Assembly: GCA_965178125.1 (NCBI GenBank)
Contig: OZ237763.1
Span: 372,001 to 436,000 of the forward strand
DNA: 64,000 nucleotides
Reading direction: 5' to 3'
DNA from: Bilabrum cf. latius
Lineage: Eukaryota; Bigyra: Bicosoecida; Bigyra; Bicosoecida
In this document: positions 48,400-58,822 of the stretch, in pieces
How the letters are laid out: each line of letters starts with the position of its first letter
Numbering within the stretch: the first letter of the stretch is position 1
Made by a program: the position numbers and the translations under genes
Notes under the pieces: model-generated
Database searches by the model: none
Told to the model about the DNA's origin: nothing
What the model saw: the letters and a program-made list of their open reading frames with translations, nothing else

Positions 48400-50686
48400 A
48401 TGCTGCCGAAATGCTCTTGGGATATTGACGACGTACTCTCCTTCTCGATGGTTCGAATGGTAGAGATAAAGGACCGGCGCCTTGGCGGGCTGAATCTGTG
48501 CTCACAAATCGCGATCGTCGGATATATTGTTGGATATGCGATTATTTATTAGCGTGGCTACAGGAAAAATGCCCCAGCAAGCGGATTTGCAAGACTGAGC
48601 GTATCTACTCCTTCTGATGAAGTGTACGATGCGTTCTAGCCGTTGCAGCAGAACAGGAGCTGCTTGCCGCGAGCAAGTAGCGGAGCGGGTGCAAGCAAAG
48701 AATATGTGACAGACTTTGGTCGAGGCCAGCCCAACAACGTCTTCAACCTCGACTGGCCAGAGTTCAAGGCGCCGCAGCACCCATGTGCCTACTGGGAGGT
48801 CAACGAGATTAGCAGGCAGGCTCCCAATGAGGTGCATCTCACCACTATGCGGCGAGCCATCCAGCTTGGCATACCCCCGGAGAATAGATGCGAGTACTCT
48901 ATTGACCGGGGATGCAACATGGTTCCGGTTGGGGAGCCCCAGGCCCCGACGTACACATGGCTGGCAGAGTATCACTTGCTGGAAATCGAGCACATCGCGA
49001 TTGCCCCGGAGCTGAGGCTGTTTCAGAGTGCCTCAAAGTTCACGGGCAAGATGCTCACTCGCAAGTGCAAGCCTAACAAAAGCCAGGTTCGTCCATTCAT
49101 CTGCGAGTCAGTCCCCTATGACCCATGTGATGCGTACGGCAAGGACAGCAGCTTGAGGGAACTGTGCGAGTTGGAAGGTGTTACCGCTGGCAAAAAGAAC
49201 ACTGTGACCAGAATACCAATCAAAGCAATCCTGAACGCAGCCGGATTTCCGTCGCTCGACACCTGGAACGGCCAGAACGCAGACGGCACCCCGGCCGAAG
49301 GGCCAGTGCCCAACGACGGCAACGGCACTGCAGGACTGCACACTTCCAGGGAAAACGGACTGGAGATCGTGCTGCAGATAGAATACCGGAATGATGAGTG
49401 AGTGGCGCGCTGATGTCACTCTGTTCCTGCAACTTTCTGTCGTTGTTGCGCGTGTTCGTGCCTGCATGCCAGCCCGTGGAGCTGAGCGGCTTCATTGCTA
49501 CCGGCTCTCTCCAGTCTGGCGCTTGCTCTTGTTTATTTATTTTGCATGCTTTATCGCAGGCAGGTGGGAAACGATGACGCTTTCACGTTCAGCATCCTTC
49601 CTTTTGTGGTGGAGGGCCTGGGGTCAAGGATCAACCAGACCACGGTCGACATCTCCGGGAACAACATGACCATCGTTGAGGTGAGAAGTGCAACCGATTT
49701 CACGTTCTCCTCTCCGCACTGTTCCAGACGCAACCAATGATCGTGCAATGCAATGCAAGCAGTCCCTATGAGTCACACCGAGTCTCACAAGGTACAACGA
49801 GTCTTCTTCAGTGCATCTGTCCGGCAAGAACGCCCTGACCCACGAACGCCCTGACCCACGAATGCCCTGACCCACGAAAGCCCTGACTCACGAATACCCT
49901 GACTCAAGCAATCTATCGCAGAGGAGTGGGCTCAGCATTCGGGTGGTACAGCTGGGCACCGTAGGGGCCTTCGATTTCCAGGCACTGCTGACCTCACTGG
50001 TCACGTCGATCGCTCTGCTCGCCGTGTCGAGCACAATAGTGCAGGTGATCGCGCTCAACTGCTGCCCACTCAAGGCGCTGTATCGCTAGTACAAGACGGC
50101 CGTCACGCCCGACCTCTACGACCTCAAGGGCCTCAACGAGGCGGTGATGGCCCGACTGGAGACCGAGGACCTCATCAACCCTCGGCCCGCCATCCTGTTC
50201 GAGGCAGGGCCCAAAGACGACGACGGGACCTCTGGAGTGGAGGCCGGGGCGCGCACAAAGCGGGGCGTAAGGGACGTGACAGACAGTTCAGGTACGAGCG
50301 GGATGATCGAAATGAGCGGGGGGTTGAGAAAAACGCGAGATGCGGTAGAGATTGGGTCGGGTGCCACGAGCGCTGGCAGCCGAGCGGACCGCGTTCAGTA
50401 CGCTGGAGCACAAGGCGGATCCCGCGGGCCCCGACTTGCTGATTACGAAACTAGGGCAGGCAACGGGGTGCTATAGAGCGACGTGATTCGGCAGGGTGGC
50501 TCGGCCAGGCAGCGGAGCGGTTCCGATGACAGCATCGGCAGCGCCCTGACCGACTTCGAGGAGGCTGTGGAGGAGGGTGGTGTGAGCACGACGAGGAATC
50601 CACTCCGGGGCGGAGGACGGATGCTGCCACGGGTGGACTCGGACGCTAGCGAGATGGCCGGGGCTGGGTTCATAGGGCTGGTCTGA
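48400..50686 (+). CDS. P2X-type ligand-gated cation channel 1, three exons, four TAG codons
   Basis: The model is join(48400..49397,49560..49680,49922..50686), 627 residues, ending TGA; a start at 48367 is also possible. P2X channels are ATP-gated trimers with two membrane helices. The N-terminal VRMVEIKDRRLGGLN and helix 1 (LCSQIAIVGYIVGYAIIY) match the P2X start, including the conserved helix-1 Gln (Q36, CAA here). The ectodomain has many Cys and the strands TRIPIKAILNAAGF and NGLEIVLQIEYRND. The end GLSIRVVQLGTVGAFDFQ and helix 2 (LTSLVTSIALLAVSSTIVQV) match the second helix. TAG codons give Gln51, Gln80, Gln429 and a later Gln in the Ser/Gly-rich cytoplasmic tail. Introns use GTGAG donors and tatcgcag acceptors. 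Confidence 0.88.
49828..49907 (+). repeat. Five tandem 16-bp repeats in P2X-1 intron 2
   Basis: The unit gaacgccctgacccac occurs five times with growing divergence toward the 3' end, just upstream of the tatcgcag acceptor of the last exon. Confidence 0.85.
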
Positions 50687-51476
50687 GCATTGGCGCCTTC
50701 TCCTCTACTTCTTCTTCTCGTGCTGCTGTGGTTGCTACTCGACCGGTTGCAGTGAGAGCGAGACCCTGCGTTCTTTGGGTCGGACACAGGCTGTGGGCTA
50801 GCTCTGCTGAAGCCGCTGTCGCGTTGTACCGCACAGCCTCACAGTGGCAGTGTTTACAGATTGGAGCACAAGGGGGGTCTCAGGCTGTGAGCCGGCACAG
50901 CAGTGACATGCTGAGCGTATTGGCAAGACTGTAGTCGCCACGGTTGGCATCGAGTTCTACTTGCCAGCATTGCCAAGATTGCAGGCCGCTCGGCTTCGAG
51001 GCGAATTGGCACAGGCGGCCTCTGCTGGCGGTGATGCGTGCCGTTACTTGGGATCATCAGTGGCGTAGCACGTGTGGGCGGTGCTGCATGCTGGAAGGGG
51101 CCCTGGGACGGGCGGGGTCTTGGTGCAATTACTGGTCAGCCTGGGAGCGCACTAATCATGCTGCAAATGCGCGTGGTGTAAAGCGAGAACGCAGCTCCCA
51201 TGGTGAGAGGTGGAGAGGCGAGAACGCAGCTCCCATGGTGAGAGGTGTAAAGCGAGAACGCAGCTCCCATGGTGAGAGGTGTAAAGCGAGAACGCAGCTC
51301 CCATGGTGAGAGGTGTAAAGCGAGAACGCAGCTCCCATGGTGAGAGGTGGAGAGGTCGCCAGATCCGGATTCCTTTGGGGTGGGTGATGTGCGACGTTGC
51401 ATCGATACATATCATATGGACCATATGAGATTAAGGCGAGCATCCATGGATTACGCATGCCCGGATGCCTTGCACC
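50687..51476. other. Convergent spacer with a minisatellite
   Basis: About 790 bp between the P2X-1 stop and the LRR gene stop. It contains the 34-bp tandem array below; no gene recognised. Confidence 0.45.
51176..51352 (+). repeat. Five tandem 34-35-bp repeats
   Basis: A unit built around gcgagaacgcagctcccatg followed by gtgagagg recurs at 51183, 51218, 51252, 51286 and 51320. Units differ mainly in a gtgtaaa versus gtggaga variant; the last gtggaga variant closes the array. Confidence 0.85.
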
Positions 51477-52361
51477 TCAATCCCCCTTCATGCAAGCACG
51501 CAGCACTGACGCGCACTCCACATGCCCCCCAGCCTCTGCTGCCGCCAGCGCAGTCTCGCCGTCCACCAACACATCCACACCGCCCGCCAGCTTGCCCAGC
51601 CTCAGCCGCTTGGCCAGCTCCATGGGCCTGCCCTCAGCGGCGGCCTTGAAAACACACTTGGCATCGCGATGTGCCTGGTGCGCTGTTTGGAATAGGAGGA
51701 CCTGGTTCAGTCGGGAGTCGAATCGCCTGTTCCGTCGCAGGGCCTTGCGGATCGCCTCCGTGGAGGCCTCCGTGTCTCCCATGTCGTTCATCTTCAGCTC
51801 GAGCAGGGTGAAGTTCGTCTCCATCGCATTGACAAATGCTTTCATGTAGGCAGGCGTCATGAAAAGATCATAGTGCGTCTAAATGTTCAGGCTCCGCAGA
51901 GTGCGGTTGCCTTTCAATCCCTCAGCGATTCGCTGGAGATGGCAGTCGCCGAGGCGGTGACCGTTCAAATCAAGCACTCGGAGCGTCGTGTTCGACATAA
52001 TTGCACTTCGAATGTCACCTTCTAAGTAGTACACTTTCTGGTGGTGAATGCGCAGGACGCGCAGGGTCTTGTTGTGCTCGATGATTGTCGGAATGCACCA
52101 GTTCGTCTCCTCGTCCGCGCTACCGTACACCGTGAACGTTTCCAAACTTGAATTAGTGGCAACACTTTCTCCAATCGTGGAGCAATGGCACATCCTGGTG
52201 TACGACGTGCTGAGTGAGAGACTGCGCAGCTTGTTGCCCTCCACAAGCTGCACGATTTCGTCGACAACATCGTCCTCCAGTTCGCCAAGATCCCCAAGAT
52301 CTAGGTTATGCTTTCCTCTCACATCTATTCCAGTGGCATTGAGAATTGACTGCATGGACAT
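51477..52361 (-). CDS. Leucine-rich-repeat protein with ankyrin-like C-terminus, one TAG codon
   Basis: The frame gives 294 residues from MSMQSILNATGIDVRGKHN to TGA. It contains LRRs of the ribonuclease-inhibitor type: NKLRSLSLSTSYTR, NSSLETFTVYG, NKTLRVLRIHHQ, NTTLRVLDLNGHRLGD, NRTLRSLNI, NFTLLELKMND. TAG at 51879 joins RSLNI to THYDLF. The end holds one ankyrin-like helix pair (VLVDGETALAAAEAGGHVEC). No signal peptide. A broken paralogue lies directly upstream on the same strand. The DNA of its last 290 bp is nearly repeated there. Confidence 0.75.
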
Positions 52362-52617
52362 GCTACTCAAATATCCAGCGGAGTGTTTGTCGGTTTGTCG
52401 GCTCCGGATTGATGGGATGCGGTTGATCAGGTCTCACCACAGAGAATCACCTGGCTGCATGACATGCGGAGCATACGGCCATACTACCTGGGCTCTACAA
52501 TCTACATGGCGAGGCAAACACCCGCTGAGTGCTGAGGGGTTGGGAGGGTCCTGCCAGTGGCAGAGACACTGCCAGAACACGCGGTTTGCTCTGCAAGCAG
52601 ATGGCACCCCTTGCACC

Positions 52618-53431
52618 TCAATCCCCCTTCATGCAAGCACGCAGCACTGACACGCACTCCACATGCCCCCCAGCCTCTGCTGCCGCCAGCGCAGTCTCGC
52701 CGTCCACCAACACATCCACACCGCCCGCCAGCTTACCCAGCCTCAGCCGCTTGGCCAGCTCCATGGGCCTGCCCTCAGCGGCGGCCTTGAAAACACACTT
52801 GGCATCGCGATGTGCCTGGTGCGCTGTTTGGAATAGGAGGACCTGGTTCAGTCGGGAGTCGAATCACCTGTTCCGTCGCAGGGCCTTGCGGATCGCCTCC
52901 GTGGCATTGTCAGCCCAGAGGTCAAAAAGCTTCAGCTCAAGTGTAGTTGGTCTCCGCGGCGTTCACGAAAGCGTCTGTGCACTCCGCCCCTGCGTTTGTG
53001 CACGTATCCTGTCCCAATTCGACGCTCCTCAGGTGGCGAATGCCTGCGAGGCCCAGTGCGATTTGCTCTTAGTCGTGGCGCTCAGCCGATGCCGAGCCAA
53101 GGTAAGCCGGTACGGCCGTGCTCCACATCTGGAACATGCTTCCATGCGCCCTCTCACAGACCAGACTGTCGTGTGAGTATACTAGTAGCTCGATCTTTGG
53201 GCTGACTGCCAGTGCACGCCCAAGATCATTGGAAGTTCGACACACATGCAAGCATAGTTGGCCTGCAGGTATGCCGCAGTCAAAGCTCTTTGCCTCGCTC
53301 ACCACAAGGATGGAAGCCATGATGATGCCATGCCTGACCCATTGCAGTGCGACCTCGTTCAAGGGGGAGTTGAGATTCGCTGAATGTACGACAGCATTGT
53401 TGCCTGCTGAGAAGCGCGTGAATGCATGCAT
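52618..53431 (-). pseudogene. Broken paralogue of the LRR gene
   Basis: The segment 52611-52903 is almost identical to 51470-51760 (C-terminal end of the LRR gene), and the part upstream to 53431 shares its domain text (EQIALGLAGIRHLRSVELG, DAFVNAAETNYT). Two lesions break it: a one-base frame shift just after AETNYT, and a CGA to TGA change turning RRNRRFDSR into a stop. One in-frame TAG near 53069 is read as Gln and is not a lesion. Splicing could bypass the shift but not the TGA, so a pseudogene is likely; a truncated functional protein cannot be excluded. Confidence 0.65.
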
Positions 53432-54101
53432 TTTACGTAAACCCTTACTTTACTCGTGGAGTGACTGCAGCTGTGCGACCCTTGCTCCCCAGTCTGCTGG
53501 CGACGAATGTAGCGAGCACTTCAAGTTGCAACAAATCCGTGAGCCTGGCTCGAGCACTTCGGGCCGCTACAAGCATGAATAAGCCACACCGTGAGAACAA
53601 TTCTTTATAATTTATGTCTATCTATGCAAGGTTCAATCGAAAGTGCTGCACCCTCACCCGGTCGAGGGGACGCCCAGTGAATTCTCCGTGTACGGCAGCT
53701 GATGGTCGCGTTTTCGTAGAGCACGCGGTTCAACAGGGCATTTATGCAGACTTGCAACGTCGTGTATTGCAATACAGCACTTTTATGGACCAGATTCCTC
53801 CCAAATTATCAGCAATGACTGCTACTCGCAGTACTACCCCGTGCAACTGCACTTGTCTGGGTAGTAACCATGATACAGATTGCCGGTGAGAAAACTAGAC
53901 GTGTCACTGAAGGCGTTACATTCGATTATTTGGATTCTTCATACGTGCCTCCTTAATGGCCGTTTGTGTCCCGGCGCACCAATACACTGCCAGCGACCTG
54001 CCCTGACCCAAGCCTGCTTCTTGACTGCACTATGAGTTGAAATTGAATACTATTATGGCATGGCAGGTACTGGCAGCATTGTTTACCGTCCACCATCGCA
54101 G
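53432..54101. other. Unassigned stretch probably holding the first exon of the FG-GAP gene
   Basis: About 670 bp. The next coding exon begins after acceptor catcgcag at 54101, so at least one upstream exon is expected here. A GTGAGA donor at 53887 is a candidate end, but I could not fix a frame with a convincing ATG and signal peptide. Confidence 0.4.
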
Positions 54102-57100
54102 AATGCGCCCAGCCATGGACAGGTGCTCGGATCAACGAAGTCCAGCAAGCCGCGATGTACGTGAACGGGCGCACGGTGCTCAGGTCGATTAAGCCGGGGC
54201 AGGCCTACTCGAACATTTTCATGGCTGCAAACGAAGGATTTGCTTCGGTAGGAGACATTGATGGCGACGGCATCGACGACGCAGTCTCGTGTGCGAAGTG
54301 GACGGGTATACCATCGCTCATGTTCATGAACGCCACGGGTGGCCCGAAGGCGCAGCACCTGCTGCTGTGGGACCAAGAATTGAGCCAGCTAATGGACTGG
54401 GGTGGTAGCAGGTATGGCTGGTCGGCTGCGGGTGCTGGCGATTTTGACGGGGATGGGATCCCTGACATTGCCATCGGTTCGCCCGAATACGACGGCGCGT
54501 CATGGAAGATTGGTGCCATATACGTCTTGCACATGCGACGCGACGGTTCGATTCGGAATGCAACCCGAGTATCCTACCCCCAGGGACAGCTGTCCGAGGG
54601 CGATAGAATCGGCAGGTCCGTGGTACTGCTCTAGGCGAGAAACGAGGAGGCCTCGCCCGGCAGCCCAGGGTCCCTGACCTTCTTCCTCGCAGGCGCTTCG
54701 GATCATGAGCATGCCAACGTCAGGCATGGCGCTGTATTCATTCTGGGAGTGAATCGCACGGGGGTCGCGGAGCACGTGCAGCGGATCACTGCAGGCGTGC
54801 TGGGCTTGACCACGGAGCAACTGCAGGGGTCAGATCTTGGGTATAGTGCGACACTTCTGCAACCCGCCGAGCCTGCCAGCGGGGTTGGCATGGTGACTGT
54901 AGCAAGCGCGTTTAGCTACTAGGGTGGAGACGGCAACGCACTGGTGATGTCGCATTCCCCGAACGCACCCTACAACGTCACGAGCGTGTCATGGCTCCGC
55001 GAGTCGATCGACCGCACGCAAGCATCGTCTGCCGGACTCAAAGAGCTCGGGGTGGCTGTTGCGGGCGCTGGAGATCTAGATGACAACGGATACTACGATC
55101 TGGCGATCTCAGCCAGCATTAGCCGCCCCAACTTGGAAGTCAGGTTGCCGCAGGCCCTCATCCTCGTCTACATGGGCGGGCACGTGCAGGCTGACGGCAT
55201 CCGGAAGATGTGGGCCGTCCACACTGTGGAGATTTCCGAGGTATCTAGGCATGGGCTACATATTCCAGCGCAGTTCTTTTCAGAGTTGGCGAGCTTCCTG
55301 TCGGGCGGTCACGATCTGACAGGGGACGGCAGAACAGACCTGGTGGTGGGTTTGGACAGGAGTGCGTATGCAATCCTGTCGCTGAGGCAGACGGGCACGC
55401 TTGCCACACCGAGCCCAAGTCCCTCCGAGGGTGCCCCGATGCCGTCAACGAGCGCCTCACCATCCACCACTATGTCAGTGGCCCCTCTTCCAACACCATC
55501 GGGCACCCCTTCAAATAGTCCCACGCCCTCTGCATCTTCCACGCCAGGATTCGGGATTGTGCAAGCGCAGTACGTGCACATCACCGCTGAGACAGTGACC
55601 TCGAGCGATCACAGCGGTGTGGCGCTCATTGGAGACCTCAACGGCGACGGGCACGAGGACATCGCTCGGAGCACAGGCATGTCCAGCACGAGCAAACAAG
55701 GGTTCGTTGAGATTCATTTCACGAATGCAACAGGGGGAATCGATCATACCGTTGTGATATCTGATGGGCTGAATGGCCTGCCAACCGGCACCGTGCTCGC
55801 CCGTGATGAATTCGGGGCCGACGTGGCCTCGATCGGCGACCTTGATGCGGACGGGGTGCCCGACATTGTGGTGGGTGCACCAAGCGACGACGACGAACGG
55901 GACTTGGAGACGGCGGAACGCCTGGCAGAGACAAGGTACGACGATGACGAGAATCGGTATTAGCTGGCAGACCGGGGCGCATTCTACGTTCTTTTCCTGC
56001 GCAGCAACGGCACTGTGAAGTCGTTCGTGAAAGTCTCTGACATGCACGGCGGGCTACCGGACCTGCTGGACTTGTGGAACCAGACTCGATTCGGGGCATC
56101 GCTGGAGATGATCGACAGCGGCGAGTACCCACCACCAGGTGCTGCTGGTTCGGGGGCTGAGGTATTCCTAGCAGTTGGTGCCCCTGGGCAGGACTTCATA
56201 GGGTATCAGTACGGTGCAGTGTACATCATCGGTCTCAATCGCACCGGCCAGGCAGTGTACGCGTGGAGGGTTGCAAGGGAGCCAAAAGGTGCGTTCCCCC
56301 ATTTGACCACTATCACATCTTTTGGCTATGGCTTCGGTTCGAGCGTGACGCAAGTCTAGGCACCTGATGCGAACGTCGGCAGGGATCGGATCCTGGCGGC
56401 GGGCGCACCATTGCTAAACCAAGGCATCGGAGACATCTTCTTGATTCGGATGGACCGCAGTTCGTGGGACGTTACGAAGTCGCAACGCCTGTTCTCGTAT
56501 GCCACGCAGCAGGCTCAGCTGCCGCAGGGGTACGCTGGGCTTGGAGCAAGCCTCTGCACCGTGGGAGACTTGGACCAGGACGGCATGCAGGAGATCGGGA
56601 CAATCACCGTCGGAACGAACTGGGCATCTGACGGTCTTTATGATCGCGTTGTCATATTGTTTGTGCGTCCGTCTGACTGGAGAGTAGAGCGACGGATTGA
56701 AATCTCTGAGAGAAGCCCGCAAGGGGTGCGCTTCTTCGGGTCGAGCAAGTTTATGTTTGCCTCTGGCGTCGGATTCGGTGGAGACCTTGACGGCGACGGC
56801 CTTCCTGATTTACTAGTGGCAGGTGCATACACTGGAGGGGGCCTCCAGCCTGGCGGCTCCGGCGCAATGCTGCACGCGCTGTCCCTGTATGCAAATGCCC
56901 CTTCGCCGACACCCACGCCGAGCCCCAGCCCTGTGAGCCCCAGCCCCACGCCGAGCACCACCACGACTTGCTCGGCTGCACCATCATCACCTGGACCGTC
57001 TACATCACCCTCATCATCCCAATCCATCCAAGCGTCTGCCAGCCCGAGCAGCTCGCAGGCGATCGGGCAGCCGACACAGCAGCCGAGTAGCCCCTCACCG

Positions 57101-58522
57101 TCGGCCACGGGGATGCCAGGCGGGAGCGGCGGCTCATCACCCGTCCCGAGCTCGGGTCCATCCGAGCCGGCGCCCAGCACCTCGCAGCCAGCAGCGTCCC
57201 AATCGCCGGCACAGCCAACGGCTTCGGCGGCTGCTGCAACTTCCTCCCCGTCACCGTCTCCGTCCCCAGTAGACGTGCTGACCGAGTGCGTTCGGTCCAG
57301 TGGGTCTGTGACCGGGTCGCCGACTCCGGGTCCCGGGCCCGAGGAGGCATACGACGACGATTTCGCTGGTGACGACACGGAGACAGGCGCGTTCGACGAT
57401 GTGGATGACACGACATACGCGGGTGGTGCTGATGAGCCGAGCTACGGAGGAGGTGGCACCTACGGAGACGATACCTACGGAAATGACACCTATAACACCG
57501 CCGTGGCGCAGTCTGCCTCGGCATCAGCAGACGACTACTACTACGATGATCCTGATGTCGATACGTACGAGGCCGGAGCCGACGACGACGATGCATCGGA
57601 TGGAGACGATGATGGTGCCTCCGCCGGTGTGATGGTTCGTCTCACCTTCGTGCTGCAAGTGCAGCCGGGCCTGCAGCTGTCGTGCCGGCAGTCGTTCCGG
57701 TTTGCCAACATCCTGGTGGGGCTGCTGCTCGACGGCCAGGACGAGGCGCGCGCGAGGCGGGGACTGCGGGTCTACGTTGTCACTAGAGAGAACGGGCCTG
57801 CCGATGCAGGTGGCAGCGGCGGCGGTGACACGAGTCCGGGCGCAGCTGGTGAGGGCGCAGCCGGGGTCAGGCTGCTCCAGTCCTCAGGATCCGGAGAAGC
57901 ATCCACGCTGGCCGTGGTGCTGCCAGTGGCCAGCGAATCAGATGCCAGCACCACGATCTCTGCGGCTGGTTCCACCGCCACTCTCGCGCGCCTGGCGGAG
58001 CAGGTGCGCCTGGATCCGGCGCTGAACGGCACCGTGGACGCGGCACAGGGGGGCTCTCTGCTGCAGCTCGATGCGCTTCGGTCCGGGTCGGGCACGCTGC
58101 AAGAGCTGCTGGCCATCGGCACGCGGGACGGAGGCGATGGCGATGACGATGGCGATGACGCCGGCGGGCTGGGCAGCCCAGAGGGTGGGGACGACGGGGG
58201 TGGTGGCGGAGGACTTGGGGGTGGGGCGAGCGCAGGGATTGCTGTGGGAGTGGTGGTGCTGTGCGGGGTGGTTGGCGTGCTGGTGGCGTGGTGGTTTGGC
58301 TGCTTCGACGGGTGCTGCGGCGGGTCAGACCGGCGCCGGAAGGCACTGAGCGAAACAGGGTCCAGCAGCGGGCCGCCGTCCATGGTTGTTGTGCCGAATG
58401 CCGCGTCTTTGAGCGCAAGAGCGCCGCAGTCGCAGGCTGGGTTCGGTCCTGGCTCGCAGGACGAGCCAGTGTCGAAGGAGGGCGATCCAGTGGCTCCGGT
58501 TGCTGGGGCGACCTTTGTGTGA
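54102..58522 (+). CDS. Large FG-GAP (integrin-alpha-like) membrane protein, four TAG codons, 5' exon not resolved
   Basis: This exon encodes at least 1,472 residues and ends TGA; the upstream exon is missing from my model. The ectodomain has at least eight FG-GAP calcium motifs such as GDIDGDGIDD, GDFDGDGIPDIAIGSP, GDLDADGVPDIVVGAP and GDLDGDGLPDLLVAG, the repeats that form beta-propellers in integrin alpha chains. Between and after them are Ser/Pro stalks, an acidic Asp/Tyr-rich part (YDDDFAGDDTETGAFDD), a folded domain of about 150 residues, a membrane helix (GIAVGVVVLCGVVGVLVAWW) and a CCGG juxtamembrane cluster. TAG codons begin at 54632, 54920, 55961 and 56357. It likely acts in adhesion or surface binding and is paralogous to the gene at window start. 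Confidence 0.87.
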
Positions 58523-58822
58523 GTGGCACTGTACGCCGTACAAAATTTTGCTTGCTTGTCTGCAAAGTGACTTGTTTTTATTACAACGTAGATTGAGAGC
58601 TCCAACCACGCATAAGTATCTTTATGGAAGACGTGATCGCAAGCTGCAGCGTCGGAGAATTGCAACCGAAGTCAAGTTGGGACTCCAGCCGGACCTGGAC
58701 TCGGAGCTCGATTGGTTGTGCCGAGCCTCACTGTCGGCTGCCTGCAGTCACGTTTCATCCACGAAGCCAGCAATACAGCCAACAGAATGAGTAAACTATG
58801 CTGTTCGGTCGGTCTACCGGCA

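Noticed and set aside
48550-48552. TAG as glutamate, suggested by EKGY after helix 1 in some P2X receptors
   Set aside because: Other P2X members have Gln there, and the more conserved helix-1 site is Gln.
51176-51352. CRISPR-like array
   Set aside because: Units are contiguous 34-bp tandem copies without unique spacers, in a eukaryotic intergenic region.
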